Below are positions 8,168 through 16,592 of a stretch of 64,000 nucleotides of DNA, one piece after another (the first letter of the stretch is position 1; each line of letters opens with the position of its first letter). The stretch spans positions 124,001 to 188,000 of the forward strand of contig JAIBEY010000052.1 of the NCBI GenBank assembly GCA_019459525.1. Reading direction: 5' to 3'. A program made the translations under genes and the position numbers. The notes beneath the pieces are model-generated. The model ran no database searches, had not been told where the DNA came from, and saw only the letters and a list, made by a program, of their open reading frames with translations. This DNA is from Prolixibacteraceae bacterium (GTDB lineage Bacteria; Bacteroidota; Bacteroidia; Bacteroidales; Prolixibacteraceae).

Positions 8168-8524
8168 ATGCTTACAGACATTCATCCAAAGTTACCGATG
8201 CGAAATAAAACTGCAACAAGGGATTTTTACATGAATAAGTTAGACTTTCAGGAATTTGGGAGTGCTGACTTTGATGGGTACCTCATGTTGAAAAAAGACA
8301 GCATCCAAATTGATTTTTTTGAGTTCAAAGAACTTGACCCAAAAGAAAACTATGGGCAAGTTTACATCAGAACTGATAACATTGAAAATTTTTACCAATC
8401 ATTGCTAGACAAGAAAACAAGGATACATCCAAATGGACAATTAGAAATAAAACCTTGGCGACAAAAGGAATTTTCTATACTTGACCCAGATAACAATTTG
8501 CTGACTTTTGGACAAAGTATGTAA
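8168..8524 (+). CDS. VOC/glyoxalase-bleomycin resistance-like protein
   Basis: A 118-residue protein with the vicinal-oxygen-chelate fold pattern: an N-terminal helix after the first strand (KTATRDFYMNKLDFQEFG), a central YGQVYIRTDNIENFYQSL and a final FSILDPDNNLLTFGQS. This is closest to the Ble-type drug-binding subgroup, which sequesters glycopeptides or other small molecules rather than catalysing a reaction. I prefer ATG 8168; a TTG at 8135 would add 11 residues. Typical cargo of gene cassettes. The ligand cannot be told from the sequence. Confidence 0.82.
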   Translation: MLTDIHPKLPMRNKTATRDFYMNKLDFQEFGSADFDGYLMLKKDSIQIDFFEFKELDPKENYGQVYIRTDNIENFYQSLLDKKTRIHPNGQLEIKPWRQKEFSILDPDNNLLTFGQSM

Positions 8525-8567
8525 CAAATAATTGAACTCAACCAGATTGAATAAAAAAACAACGAAC

Positions 8568-8697
8568 CGCTAACTTCAGTTACCCGTGGGGCTGCGGTGG
8601 TTTTCGATGTGTATCTTTCCGCCCGGGCTGTGTTTCGGCTTGATGCCGAGGATTCGGGACCCGCAATCCGCCCCTGCTACACACACACCGTTTGCTG
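8568..8697 (+). repeat. attC-like cassette repeat, copy D
   Basis: AAC at 8572 and GTT at 8690 are again 118 nt apart, although this copy has lost bases in the left stem and gained some in the right. TACCCGTG, GGTGGTTTTCG, ATCTTTCCGCCCGGGCTG and GCAATCCGCCCCTG are shared with copies A and B. It closes the array. Confidence 0.65.
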
Positions 8698-8718
8698 CAA
8701 CTAAAAAAAACGAATGTG

Positions 8719-8866
8719 TTAAGAAACTGTTTAAATTTCATTCATTTTGATTTTTCGGATTACCCCAAGCCCTGAAGGGAGCCCGAAAAATCAAAAAATC
8801 ACCCTTTAGGGTCGGGGTTAATTTTTTGATTTTGGGCATATTTTCAAATTTTAAACAGTTTCTTAA
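8719..8866. mobile_element. MITE-like element with 17-bp terminal inverted repeats
   Basis: TTAAGAAACTGTTTAAA (8719-8735) is repeated as its perfect reverse complement at 8850-8866, giving a 148-bp element without coding capacity. The TTAA at both tips could be a target duplication. Inside are nested hairpins: GATTTTTCGG against CCGAAAAATC, and AAAATCAAAAAAT (8787-8799) against ATTTTTTGATTTT (8821-8833). The internal CCCTGAAGGG and ACCCTTTAGGGT words are similar to REP-like hairpins elsewhere in the window. Confidence 0.65.
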
Positions 8867-8935
8867 TATCATCAAAAAAATCAGGTAGGCAATCAAAGTC
8901 ATTTGCCTATTTTTACGACTTAAAAATTACAGACT

Positions 8936-10414
8936 ATGTATTTCAAATATTTACCACTGCTTTTGCTCTGTTTATTCGCAACAAGTGCTTATCCACAGGA
9001 TCAGCAAAAAGAAATTCTTAAAACATTTCATTCCATTTCGAGCCACGATCTATTGGATAATGCTGCCGAATTGAGTTCAGCAAAATATGGCGGACGCTTA
9101 TCGGGTTCGCCGGGTTACCAAGCCGCTGCGGAATGGGTCGCCGATCAGCTCAAACAGGCAGGAGTTAAACCAGGCATGAGCGATGGTACTTATTTTCAGT
9201 ATTTTCCCAATGCCTACAGCGATGTGCTTAATCCGGGAAGTGTAACCTTACTGGCAGGAAAAAACAATAAAAAGAAAGCATATAAATTTCCCGACGATTA
9301 TTTCCCGGGCTCCAACTCTGCTTCAGGAACAGTTTCGGGCGAAGTGGTTTATGTAGGATTCGGCATTTCGGCACCCGAATTGGGTTACGACGACTACCAA
9401 AACGTTGATGTGAAGGGGAAAATTGTAATGCTTGAAAGCGGCCTTCCTTACTCGGCGAACGATAGCACCCAATTGAAGTGGCTGAAATATACCTACCACA
9501 ATTACAAATTTAAACGGGCTAAGGAACTTGGGGCCGTAGGATTGCTTTATGTGAGCAAAATTGCCAACCCCAATGTAGCCTACGTCGATGGGTTTGTTTA
9601 CGCACATATAAGCGAAGCTGTGGCTGAAGAATTATTTACCGGAACCAGCCAGAAATATGCCGGGATGCGTGGCTCCATTACCAAAAGTATTCAGCCGAAC
9701 TCGTTGGAACTAAATAAAAAAGTGCAGATATCGGCATCGACCAAACATTTTCCCGACAGCCGTTCGTGCAATGTGGTGGGGATGATTGAAGGATCGGATC
9801 CGAAACTGAAAGCTGAAGCGATCATTCTGGGCGCTCACCTCGATGCCGTGGGTAGTCCGGGCAGCTTGTTTCCCGGTGCACTCGACAATGCTTCAGGTTC
9901 GGTTGATATTCTGGCTGCCGCAAAAGCACTGGCTGCTTCAGGAGTGAAACCCGCCCGTACCATTGTATTTATATTTTTTGGTGGCGAAGAATGCGGGCTG
10001 TTTGGAAGTACCAAAAGCGTGGAGTCGCCCGTTTGGCCTAAAGAAAAAGTAATTTGTATGATCAACCTGGACATGGTGGGCAACGGAACCGGGTTCAACT
10101 TTGCCAACGGGAAATCATTTCCGGAACTGTTGAATCCTTTTTCTGCGGCAAACGACAAGTACATCCACCGCGATCTGATTGCCACAGAAGTCCGCCTAAA
10201 TTACGGACGGCCACGAACCGACGGCGCTGTTTTTGAAAAAGCAGGGTATAAAACGTTGGGATTGTGGACCACCGGCACCGTTAAAACCGTTTATTATCAC
10301 CATCCGCTCGATAATACCGACGCGTTAACTCCTGAAATTATGGAAGATGCGGCCAAACTACTTTACCTGGGGATATTAGGATTAGCCAACGACCAAAACA
10401 TTAGCCTACAATGA
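8936..10414 (+). CDS. M28-family secreted aminopeptidase
   Basis: A 492-residue exported protein (signal peptide ending near ATSAYPQ). A PA-like insert lies at about residues 130-240. The M28 zinc site follows: HLDAVG (His301, Asp303), GALDNASG (Asp317), EECGLFGS (Glu351 and Glu352), NLDMVGNG (about 378) and a late YHHPLDNTD supplying the last His. M28 enzymes are di-zinc aminopeptidases or carboxypeptidases acting on peptides in the periplasm. It stands alone after the MITE-like element. Substrate preference cannot be judged. Confidence 0.92.
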   Translation: MYFKYLPLLLLCLFATSAYPQDQQKEILKTFHSISSHDLLDNAAELSSAKYGGRLSGSPGYQAAAEWVADQLKQAGVKPGMSDGTYFQYFPNAYSDVLNPGSVTLLAGKNNKKKAYKFPDDYFPGSNSASGTVSGEVVYVGFGISAPELGYDDYQNVDVKGKIVMLESGLPYSANDSTQLKWLKYTYHNYKFKRAKELGAVGLLYVSKIANPNVAYVDGFVYAHISEAVAEELFTGTSQKYAGMRGSITKSIQPNSLELNKKVQISASTKHFPDSRSCNVVGMIEGSDPKLKAEAIILGAHLDAVGSPGSLFPGALDNASGSVDILAAAKALAASGVKPARTIVFIFFGGEECGLFGSTKSVESPVWPKEKVICMINLDMVGNGTGFNFANGKSFPELLNPFSAANDKYIHRDLIATEVRLNYGRPRTDGAVFEKAGYKTLGLWTTGTVKTVYYHHPLDNTDALTPEIMEDAAKLLYLGILGLANDQNISLQ

Positions 10415-10502
10415 AAGCCGATTCCTGATAAACCTGCGGCAAACAAGGAAACCTAATTAAATCTCAACTGTTTAAAGTCTGTTCAAACAACAATCTGACT
10501 TT

Positions 10503-10769
10503 ATGCAAAAAACATGGAAATTTAAACTCGGAATAGTTCTTTTGGTCGTTTGCGTTATCGCGTTTTTGGCCATACCAGTTGTCCCTTTTCTTGATTTGGA
10601 AAACAGTGTAAAAATCACGCTTTCAACTGTACTTCTGGTTATTGGTGAAATCACGTTCTGGACTGGCGGATTGCTGCTCGGGAAAGAATTATTCAGCAAA
10701 TACAAAGCCTGGTTTAATCCCAAAAACTGGTCTAAATCGAAATCCGACGATAAAGAAAATACCCACTGA
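10503..10769 (+). CDS. Small two-helix membrane protein, 'transporter suffix' family
   Basis: An 88-residue protein with two membrane segments (about 8-30 and 38-60) and a positively charged tail ending in a Lys/Asp-rich stretch. The pattern, with VPFLDLENSVKITLSTVLLV between the helices and LGKELFSKYKAW after the second, matches a family named after its fusion to the ends of transporters. The free-standing form has no assigned function. The next gene begins 1 nt after the stop codon, so the two are very likely cotranscribed. Confidence 0.75.
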   Translation: MQKTWKFKLGIVLLVVCVIAFLAIPVVPFLDLENSVKITLSTVLLVIGEITFWTGGLLLGKELFSKYKAWFNPKNWSKSKSDDKENTH

Positions 10770-10770
10770 A

Positions 10771-11058
10771 ATGAAAATACTTGCTATCGAAAAAGAAATG
10801 CCGGGATTGACAAGTGCTGATTATCAGCCCTGGCTGGAACCAGAAGCCCGAAAAGCATGGGAATTGCAGCAGGAAGGGCTAATCCGCGAATTGTATTTTA
10901 CCGACGATCATTGTGCCGTGTTAGTACTCGAAGCACGCGACAAAGCCCATGCCCGCGAAATTGTAAACCAGTTGCCATTGGTTCAGCAAAAACTCATCGA
11001 TTTTGAGTTGCTGGCCTTAACTGCTTATCCGGGCTTTGCAAGGTTATTTAAAGAATAG
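10771..11058 (+). CDS. Muconolactone isomerase-like dimeric alpha/beta-barrel protein
   Basis: A 95-residue protein of the muconolactone delta-isomerase/YciI-like ferredoxin fold: MKILAIEKEMPG at the start, a central LIRELYFTDDHCAVLVLEA and a final LTAYPGFARLF. Proteins of this type are common as single genes and their substrates are mostly unknown. The gene starts 1 nt after the stop of the small membrane protein, which implies translational coupling. A bidirectional terminator follows at once. Confidence 0.7.
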   Translation: MKILAIEKEMPGLTSADYQPWLEPEARKAWELQQEGLIRELYFTDDHCAVLVLEARDKAHAREIVNQLPLVQQKLIDFELLALTAYPGFARLFKE

Positions 11059-11091
11059 TCAGGGTTCCACTTGTGAGGTGAAGCCCTGACT
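11057..11091. terminator. Bidirectional terminator between convergent genes
   Basis: AGTCAGGG (11057-11064) and CCCTGACT (11084-11091) pair, with further pairing inward (TCCAC/GTG). It overlaps the stop of the isomerase-like gene and lies just beyond the stop of the GH42 gene on the other strand. Confidence 0.7.
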
Positions 11092-11098
11092 GCTCAAC

Positions 11099-13201
11099 TT
11101 ATTTCACTTTCCAAACCAGTACATCAGCCGTTTTCATCGCCTTGGTTCCGATCAGGATTTCTGTGTCAGCCGGAAGATTCATTTCGTAAACCTTATCCGA
11201 ATAATTCATCGCCACACCAAATCCATCGCGGTACTCCACCATTATCCCTTCCGGATAATTTTCAACCGGAATGCCCTGTTGTTTGTACAATTTGGTCAAA
11301 ACCTGTTTTTCCAGATCACCCGATTTCGAATCAACCCCAATATAAGTTACCGTTCCTTTGCCCAGTTTGCGCGAAATTACGGCAGGTGTCCCGGCATAAA
11401 AATCACCTTCGAAAGTGGCCCAGATTTCAGTGCCTTTGTTGGGTTTCAGCAAATCGCCCCAACTGGTCCACAAATAATCCTGATTGTTAAAACGAATCTT
11501 GTCGGGCGAATGAGGCATCAGCAAATCGTATGATTCAATTTCAGCGCCAATCAGTTTCCACATGGGCTGGTAAAATTTGGCCTCCCACAAGTGACCATTC
11601 CTATCCTGAATACCAGTGCGACAACTCATCACCAGATTTCCGCCATTTTCAGCATAACTGGTCAGTTTGTCAATCATCGGCTGATCGATCATTTGATAAG
11701 CCGGAACAACCAGTACCGGATAATTAGCAAAGTTGGTCGAGTCGCGTACAAAATCGACTGGCGCGCCAAACGATTTCACCGCTTTGTAATATTTCAGGAA
11801 ATGGGCTTCGGTGTTCCATTCGGTTGTTTGTTTATTCAGGTTGATGCCCTGAACATTATCCGTATTAATCAGGATACCAGTTTTGCGTTGCAGGTAAGGT
11901 TTGGGAAGTTGTGCTTTGGCATCATATTTTTTGCGCAACAGGTTTATTTCCTGAATAAACTGACTGAATTCCAATCCACCGGGAGTTGGTGTTACACCAT
12001 CGGTTCCCACAATTCCGTAATGGTATTGCTCGTAACCATACAAAGGAGCCCGGTAGCGATAGGTGCAGGTAAATTTACTTCCACCGGCAAAAACATGCCA
12101 CAACCACATGCGCATGGCGCCCGGAAGCGGCTGCGGATTGATGCTTCCCCAATTGACCTGTCCCGGCTGAAGTTCCATCACCCCATAAGCACCCTTTAGC
12201 GGACGGAAGAAGTCGTTAGCCATCGCAATGCGCGAATATTCGCCAACCCGGTAGCCTTTCGGACCGATTCCACGGTCACCGCCATAAACCATATAGCGGG
12301 TGTAAGCAACAAAATCGAGCTCTTTACTCATGCCCACATAGCCCACATCGTACATTGGGATATAATTGGAAGTAATGTATTGGTCTGGTGAGGTATATTT
12401 CCGGAGTACCCGGGCCTGCTCGTCTAAAAAGGTAGCCGTTTCTTCATCGGCAAAACGGTAATGATCGAGTTGCTGATTCAGGTTCATTCCCCATTGCCTG
12501 TGCTTTGGGATGTTTATCTCCTGAAAATCAGTATAAGTTCCGCTCCAGAAGTTGGTACCCCAGACTTTATTTACCGCATCAATGGTTTTGTATTTTTGCT
12601 TTACCCAATCGCGAAACCGCTGAGCTGCATCTTTGCCATAATCCAGAAAACGACGGGGTTCATTATCCAGTTGCCAGCCCACAACACGGGCATCCTTTCC
12701 GTAGCGTTTCCCCAGTTCGGCGATCATTTTCATCGAATACTGGCGGTAATAATTGCTCGAAAAAGTAGCATGTTGCCTGCTACCGTGATCCATCTGTGTT
12801 CCATCCTCTTCTATAGCCAGCACATCCGGATGACTGCGAACCAACCAAACCGGCGGCGTAGCCGTTGAAGTACAAAGAATTACTTTTAATTTGTATTTAT
12901 CGGCCAGTTGCAACGACCGGTCAAGCCATTTGAAATCGTAGCGGCCTTCTTCCGGTTCGAGCTGCGCCCAGGCAAATTCGGCAAAGTGAGTAAACTCGAA
13001 GCCCATTTTTGCCATGTTCTGAAAATCGCGTTCCCATTGAGCCGAATCCCAATGCTCAGGATAATAATAAACGCCCACCGAGGTTAAATCTTTGTCCGGA
13101 AAAAACTTATCGGCTTTCTGAGCCAAAGAACTGAAGCACATAAATGCTCCCAAAATGCTCAAAACAGCGAACTTTCGAATAGAAAATAGTGTGGAATACA
13201 T
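11099..13201 (-). CDS. GH42 beta-galactosidase, exported
   Basis: A 700-residue protein with a signal peptide ending near FSSLAQ. The (beta/alpha)8 domain starts with GVYYYPEHW. The acid/base Glu181 is in WQLDNEPR and the nucleophile Glu343 in VMELQPGQVNW, both standard for GH42. A trimerisation-like domain (about residues 430-620) and a small C-terminal beta domain follow, giving normal family length. It would hydrolyse terminal beta-galactosides, perhaps released from pectin or arabinogalactan side chains. Some members prefer alpha-L-arabinopyranosides. It is transcribed alone. Confidence 0.92.
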   Translation of the reverse strand: MYSTLFSIRKFAVLSILGAFMCFSSLAQKADKFFPDKDLTSVGVYYYPEHWDSAQWERDFQNMAKMGFEFTHFAEFAWAQLEPEEGRYDFKWLDRSLQLADKYKLKVILCTSTATPPVWLVRSHPDVLAIEEDGTQMDHGSRQHATFSSNYYRQYSMKMIAELGKRYGKDARVVGWQLDNEPRRFLDYGKDAAQRFRDWVKQKYKTIDAVNKVWGTNFWSGTYTDFQEINIPKHRQWGMNLNQQLDHYRFADEETATFLDEQARVLRKYTSPDQYITSNYIPMYDVGYVGMSKELDFVAYTRYMVYGGDRGIGPKGYRVGEYSRIAMANDFFRPLKGAYGVMELQPGQVNWGSINPQPLPGAMRMWLWHVFAGGSKFTCTYRYRAPLYGYEQYHYGIVGTDGVTPTPGGLEFSQFIQEINLLRKKYDAKAQLPKPYLQRKTGILINTDNVQGINLNKQTTEWNTEAHFLKYYKAVKSFGAPVDFVRDSTNFANYPVLVVPAYQMIDQPMIDKLTSYAENGGNLVMSCRTGIQDRNGHLWEAKFYQPMWKLIGAEIESYDLLMPHSPDKIRFNNQDYLWTSWGDLLKPNKGTEIWATFEGDFYAGTPAVISRKLGKGTVTYIGVDSKSGDLEKQVLTKLYKQQGIPVENYPEGIMVEYRDGFGVAMNYSDKVYEMNLPADTEILIGTKAMKTADVLVWKVK

Positions 13202-13353
13202 AACGGTATAAATTAGATTTGTAATAAATTGGCGCTACAAGTATAGGTCTTTTCGAAGACATTTGGGAGAATTAGCTGCACGAAATAGGAAAAGAACATC
13301 AAAGTTTAAAGTCACTAAACACGACCTAAAATCCTTGGAAAAGCAAATTTCGT

Positions 13354-13406
13354 ATGCGAATAACAAAGGGACCATCTTTTCCAGATAGTCCCTTTGTTAT
13401 TCGCAT
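13354..13406 (-). terminator. Long perfect inverted repeat, terminator of the metallopeptidase gene
   Basis: ATGCGAATAACAAAGGGAC (13354-13372) is repeated as its exact complement at 13388-13406 around a short loop. It lies 24 bp after the stop codon of the minus-strand metallopeptidase gene and upstream of the GH42 gene. Confidence 0.75.
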
Positions 13407-13429
13407 ATTTATTCAGATCAAATAGCGTT

Positions 13430-15472
13430 TTAAAATTTTTTAGCAGCTACCTCAACCGCTTTCAGAATCGCTTCGTTCGACAGTGGTGCGCCAACAGCCT
13501 GTTTCATCCATTCGTTCGGAGTAAGTTGTCCAAGCGCAAAAATGCGCAATACTTCGGGGGCAAACTCGTGTGTTTTAAAATGCTCTTCCAACTGAAAATG
13601 AATGAGGTGGCCGAAAGCATAGTTTGGAAGGTACATTGGGGAATTGATCATGTGCGAATAAATAGCCAGAATCGTTTGGTCTTTTTGCCCAAAAACCGGA
13701 GCATAATAGGCATTCCAAACGTCTTTGCTTATCTGGAGAACAGCATCGCGCAATTGAACAGCAGTTGCTGCTGGATTGGCATACAGCCATTGCCACATCT
13801 TCATATCAACCACCGAAACACCCATAATTTCGTACAGCGACCAGAAAATATCCAGTGTTTTCAAATACTCCTTCTCCGGATTGTTGTCTTTCATATTCAG
13901 CAAAAACAAGTCCCTTTCCTGAAATACAAAAGCCAACGCTTCGGTAAACGCGGTATTTGGCACCCCGTTGATCATGTAATTGGGCACATCGTTCAGCGAA
14001 ATGGTTTGTTCCACATTATGTCCGAACTCATGGATGGCAATGTTGTAACCTTTGTAGTTCATGCCAGTGGCCGGAATGCGGGTGCGCAGATGAGCTTTTT
14101 CAGCTTTCATCGATGCGCCCCAGGCATGGCCCGAACCGCGTGCCGGATCTACAGCAATGCGCGAAGCCAGGAATTCAGCCTTTTCTTTGGCAAAACCCAG
14201 TTTCAGTAACAGGTTTCCCAAATCGGCTTCCAGTGCTTGGGCATTCGGATATTTCTTTTGGGTTATAGCGTTCAGGCTTTCTTCGTTGATTGAACTGCGG
14301 GCTTTGAACCCATCGTACCAAATATCCCAGGGCGAAAGGTCGCGGCCCAGTCGTTTTTTAATGATTCCGGCTACATCCTGAATCAGCGGTGAAGCCAAAA
14401 ATTCGGTGAACAGTTTTCCCACCTCAGGTTGTGGAATTTGCATACTGGCAGAAAATGCGCGCTGTATAGCCGTTGGCATCGCCGGATTATACTGATCGTA
14501 TGCCTGATAAACATGGAAAGTATTCAGGATTTGCTGGTAGCGGACGTCGGTTTCGGCGGCACTTTCGGTTTTTACCCCGGCAGTAAATACATCGTTGGTT
14601 ACCGGATTCCAGTCCACTTTTCCGGAGTTAATAACCGTTTTGGGTATCGATTGGTCAACAATCCGCTGCATCACCTGGTAAATCATTCCCTGTTTTTCGA
14701 AACCTACTTCCTTGTTGGCATAGTTGGCCTTAATTTCGTCGCGCAGGTTCCAGTGACTCAGCAAAACCATATCTTCCGGAAAAAGTTTTTGGTTGTCTTT
14801 ATTCAGCAAATGCCCCATATAAATGTTGTAATCGGCAATATAAGCATCGCCGTCAGCCGAAACTTTTGATGCCTGCTGAACCAGTTCTGAAGGTACGCGA
14901 GAGCTGAACACATCGCCCAGACGGGCGTAGCCCCATTCGAGCGAAGTCCAGGCTGCACCGAGTTGGTTCTTTTCTTCAGTGGAAAAATACGGAAAGTTGA
15001 GGGCTACGATAAAGGCTATTTTATTGTCGTAGAAGTCATTCATCAGGTGAGCACCCGGATTGTAGGCAGCAAAAAGCGGATCGATGGGCAACACCTCGCC
15101 TTTCATCAGTTGTACATTTTCCTGCATGTCGAGCGTCAGTTTGTTAAAATGTCCGTTCAGTGATTCCAGGTACTCGGAGAATCGTTTAAAGGATGCTTCC
15201 TTCTGGGCAGGATCAGCTACGAAATTTTCAGCACAGAATTTGACAAATTCCTCCTGAGATCCATCACCTTCACGCCAAAGCGAAGCTGCATGTTTTACGC
15301 CTTTTTCAATCAGGGTAACATCGCTGCCTGCATACTTTTCGGTAATCGCTTTTACAGCACTATTCACAGTGGTTTCCGAAATTCCGACAGGAGCGCTTTG
15401 TTTCTTTTCGGTTGGCTGGCAAGCTGAAATCATAACAAAACAGGCTAAAATAAGAATAAAATTTTTGGTCAT
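13430..15472 (-). CDS. Zinc metallopeptidase lipoprotein (M3-like gluzincin)
   Basis: I place the start at the ATG at 15472, which gives a lipoprotein signal (MTKNFILILACFVMISAC) and 680 residues; the longer reading frame to 15571 has no plausible leader. The zinc site is HEFGH at residues 481-485, followed 30 residues later by Glu511 in FTEALAFVFQ. This HExxH + Glu arrangement is that of clan MA gluzincins and is closest to M3 oligopeptidases. The rest is mostly helical. M49 (dipeptidyl peptidase III) was considered, but the HExxGH-type motif is absent. Probably a peptide-degrading enzyme anchored in the envelope. Confidence 0.75.
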   Translation of the reverse strand: MTKNFILILACFVMISACQPTEKKQSAPVGISETTVNSAVKAITEKYAGSDVTLIEKGVKHAASLWREGDGSQEEFVKFCAENFVADPAQKEASFKRFSEYLESLNGHFNKLTLDMQENVQLMKGEVLPIDPLFAAYNPGAHLMNDFYDNKIAFIVALNFPYFSTEEKNQLGAAWTSLEWGYARLGDVFSSRVPSELVQQASKVSADGDAYIADYNIYMGHLLNKDNQKLFPEDMVLLSHWNLRDEIKANYANKEVGFEKQGMIYQVMQRIVDQSIPKTVINSGKVDWNPVTNDVFTAGVKTESAAETDVRYQQILNTFHVYQAYDQYNPAMPTAIQRAFSASMQIPQPEVGKLFTEFLASPLIQDVAGIIKKRLGRDLSPWDIWYDGFKARSSINEESLNAITQKKYPNAQALEADLGNLLLKLGFAKEKAEFLASRIAVDPARGSGHAWGASMKAEKAHLRTRIPATGMNYKGYNIAIHEFGHNVEQTISLNDVPNYMINGVPNTAFTEALAFVFQERDLFLLNMKDNNPEKEYLKTLDIFWSLYEIMGVSVVDMKMWQWLYANPAATAVQLRDAVLQISKDVWNAYYAPVFGQKDQTILAIYSHMINSPMYLPNYAFGHLIHFQLEEHFKTHEFAPEVLRIFALGQLTPNEWMKQAVGAPLSNEAILKAVEVAAKKF

Positions 15473-15632
15473 AATGGGAAAAACTTTGGTAATTTGCTTT
15501 TGAAAGTGCGAAAAATAAGGAAAAGATTTTTCCGAAGATATGATTATTGACAGAAGATCGTTCTGAAGCAAAAAAGGACCCCATCCGTTTACCGAAATGA
15601 AGTCCTTTTTACTGGCACTAAAAAACAGATTC

Positions 15633-16271
15633 CTACTGTTTCAGAAATTTCAATACATCTTTTCGGACTCCGGAATTGACTTCCATAAAATACATGCCCC
15701 TTTTGTACTTGCTGACATCGTATCGAAGCGACTCCGTGTTTCCTGAAATATTCTTTTCTTCCAGTATCGTTCCTGTGACGGAATAAACCTTTAGTGAACG
15801 AATGGATGTATAAGTATTTGGAATCCTCAATTCGATATATTGACTCGCCGGATTGGGAAAAAGCCTGATGTGATCTGAACCACCGGCAAATTCCTCACTG
15901 GTTGTTGCTATTTTAGGATTTACCACAACCTTCCCGATCATTCCCATGCCAACATGCGGGTCGCACTGATAATTGTAAGTACCGGCCACAGTAAAAACAA
16001 ATTCATAGGTCCAGCCCGTTCCCACATTATTCCCGAAAGAAGCGGGATTGTTAGGGAATGTAGCTTGAGTTCCGTTCACATTGTGAGAACCACCGTCATT
16101 TTTCCAAACCACCTTATCGCCTGCCGTAATTGTAAGTTGCGAGGGTGTAAAAACATTGCTGGTTACTGCAACATTGTGAGTAGTCTGTCCAATCAGGGCT
16201 AATGATAAAAAAGCCAGAACAAAAGTCAGGGTAAAATACCTGAATCCTTTAAAGGTAAAACTTGGTTTCAT
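15633..16271 (-). CDS. Secreted cupredoxin-domain protein with T9SS sorting domain
   Basis: A 212-residue protein starting at the ATG at 16271 with a signal peptide ending near LALIGQ. Residues about 30-120 form a plastocyanin-like cupredoxin. The type 1 copper ligands are visible as His in GGSHNVNG and as Cys, His and Met in YQCDPHVGMGM. A type IX secretion C-terminal domain follows (LFPNPASQYIELRIP ... KYKRGMYFMEV, ending in a Lys-rich strand), so the protein should be exported across the outer membrane and surface-attached or released. It is presumably an electron carrier or copper-binding protein; its partner is unknown. Confidence 0.88.
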   Translation of the reverse strand: MKPSFTFKGFRYFTLTFVLAFLSLALIGQTTHNVAVTSNVFTPSQLTITAGDKVVWKNDGGSHNVNGTQATFPNNPASFGNNVGTGWTYEFVFTVAGTYNYQCDPHVGMGMIGKVVVNPKIATTSEEFAGGSDHIRLFPNPASQYIELRIPNTYTSIRSLKVYSVTGTILEEKNISGNTESLRYDVSKYKRGMYFMEVNSGVRKDVLKFLKQ

Positions 16272-16592
16272 AGGCTTTGAAAAATTAAATGGATAACAAC
16301 GCTTGTCACTCACTGTAACACCCGACAAATCAGTTTGTTTATAAATAAAAGACAAAACAATCTTTTATCATTTTCAACAGCTATTTCTTCAATGAGCAAA
16401 TCAATCGTTATCTCCGGTTCCTGATGAGTTGTAGCATTATCATTTTTGTCTTTTTCTGAATCGAACACTACATTACCGTTTTTTAGAACGAATCTAAATA
16501 CGCCCGATTGGACTAAAACAAGTTTTTTACAGTTGTTTTCCACATTGAATCCGCTATTTTTGGTTCCGATTTTGAAATTTAATAAACTAACT
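16272..16592. other. Divergent intergenic region before iorA
   Basis: About 320 bp between the cupredoxin gene and iorA. The plus-strand promoter at 16532-16562 is the only element I can support. A minus-strand reading frame across 16310-16642 begins inside iorA and is treated as spurious. Confidence 0.5.
16532..16562 (+). promoter_or_regulatory. Promoter of iorAB
   Basis: GTTG (16532-16535), 19 nt, then TATTTTTG (16555-16562). The -7 element is a perfect TAnnTTTG; the -33 element matches TTTG in three of four positions. The iorA ATG is 31 nt downstream. Confidence 0.6.

Larger units (their letters stand above)
5521..8692 (+). mobile_element. Integron-like gene cassette array without an integrase (CALIN-like)
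   Basis: Five small plus-strand genes, AT-richer than both flanks, are separated by a conserved imperfectly palindromic repeat. Three full copies (starting 6306, 7181 and 8572) each have exactly 118 nt between a left AAC and a right GTT triplet, although D has internal indels; a fourth copy near 8062 is degenerate. GTTATAAC occurs at 5521 and again at 6301, bounding the first unit. Genes begin 16-17 nt after the GTT in units 1 and 3. This agrees with attC logic: extrahelical-folding stems, invariant AAC/GTT triplets, and a repeat after each gene. The wider R boxes deviate from the canonical consensus and no intI is in the window, so the assignment is an inference. Confidence 0.65.

Noticed and set aside
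8719-8866. Reading the MITE-like structure as an ordinary terminator
   Set aside because: The arms are at the outer ends of a 148-bp element with long internal hairpins and no gene directly upstream needs it.
13394-14209. Long plus-strand reading frame antisense to the M3-like peptidase gene
   Set aside because: It is a codon-usage shadow of the minus-strand gene, which has a lipobox and zinc motif.
15473-15571. Longer start for the M3-like peptidase
   Set aside because: The extra 33 residues have no leader character and precede a clear lipoprotein signal.
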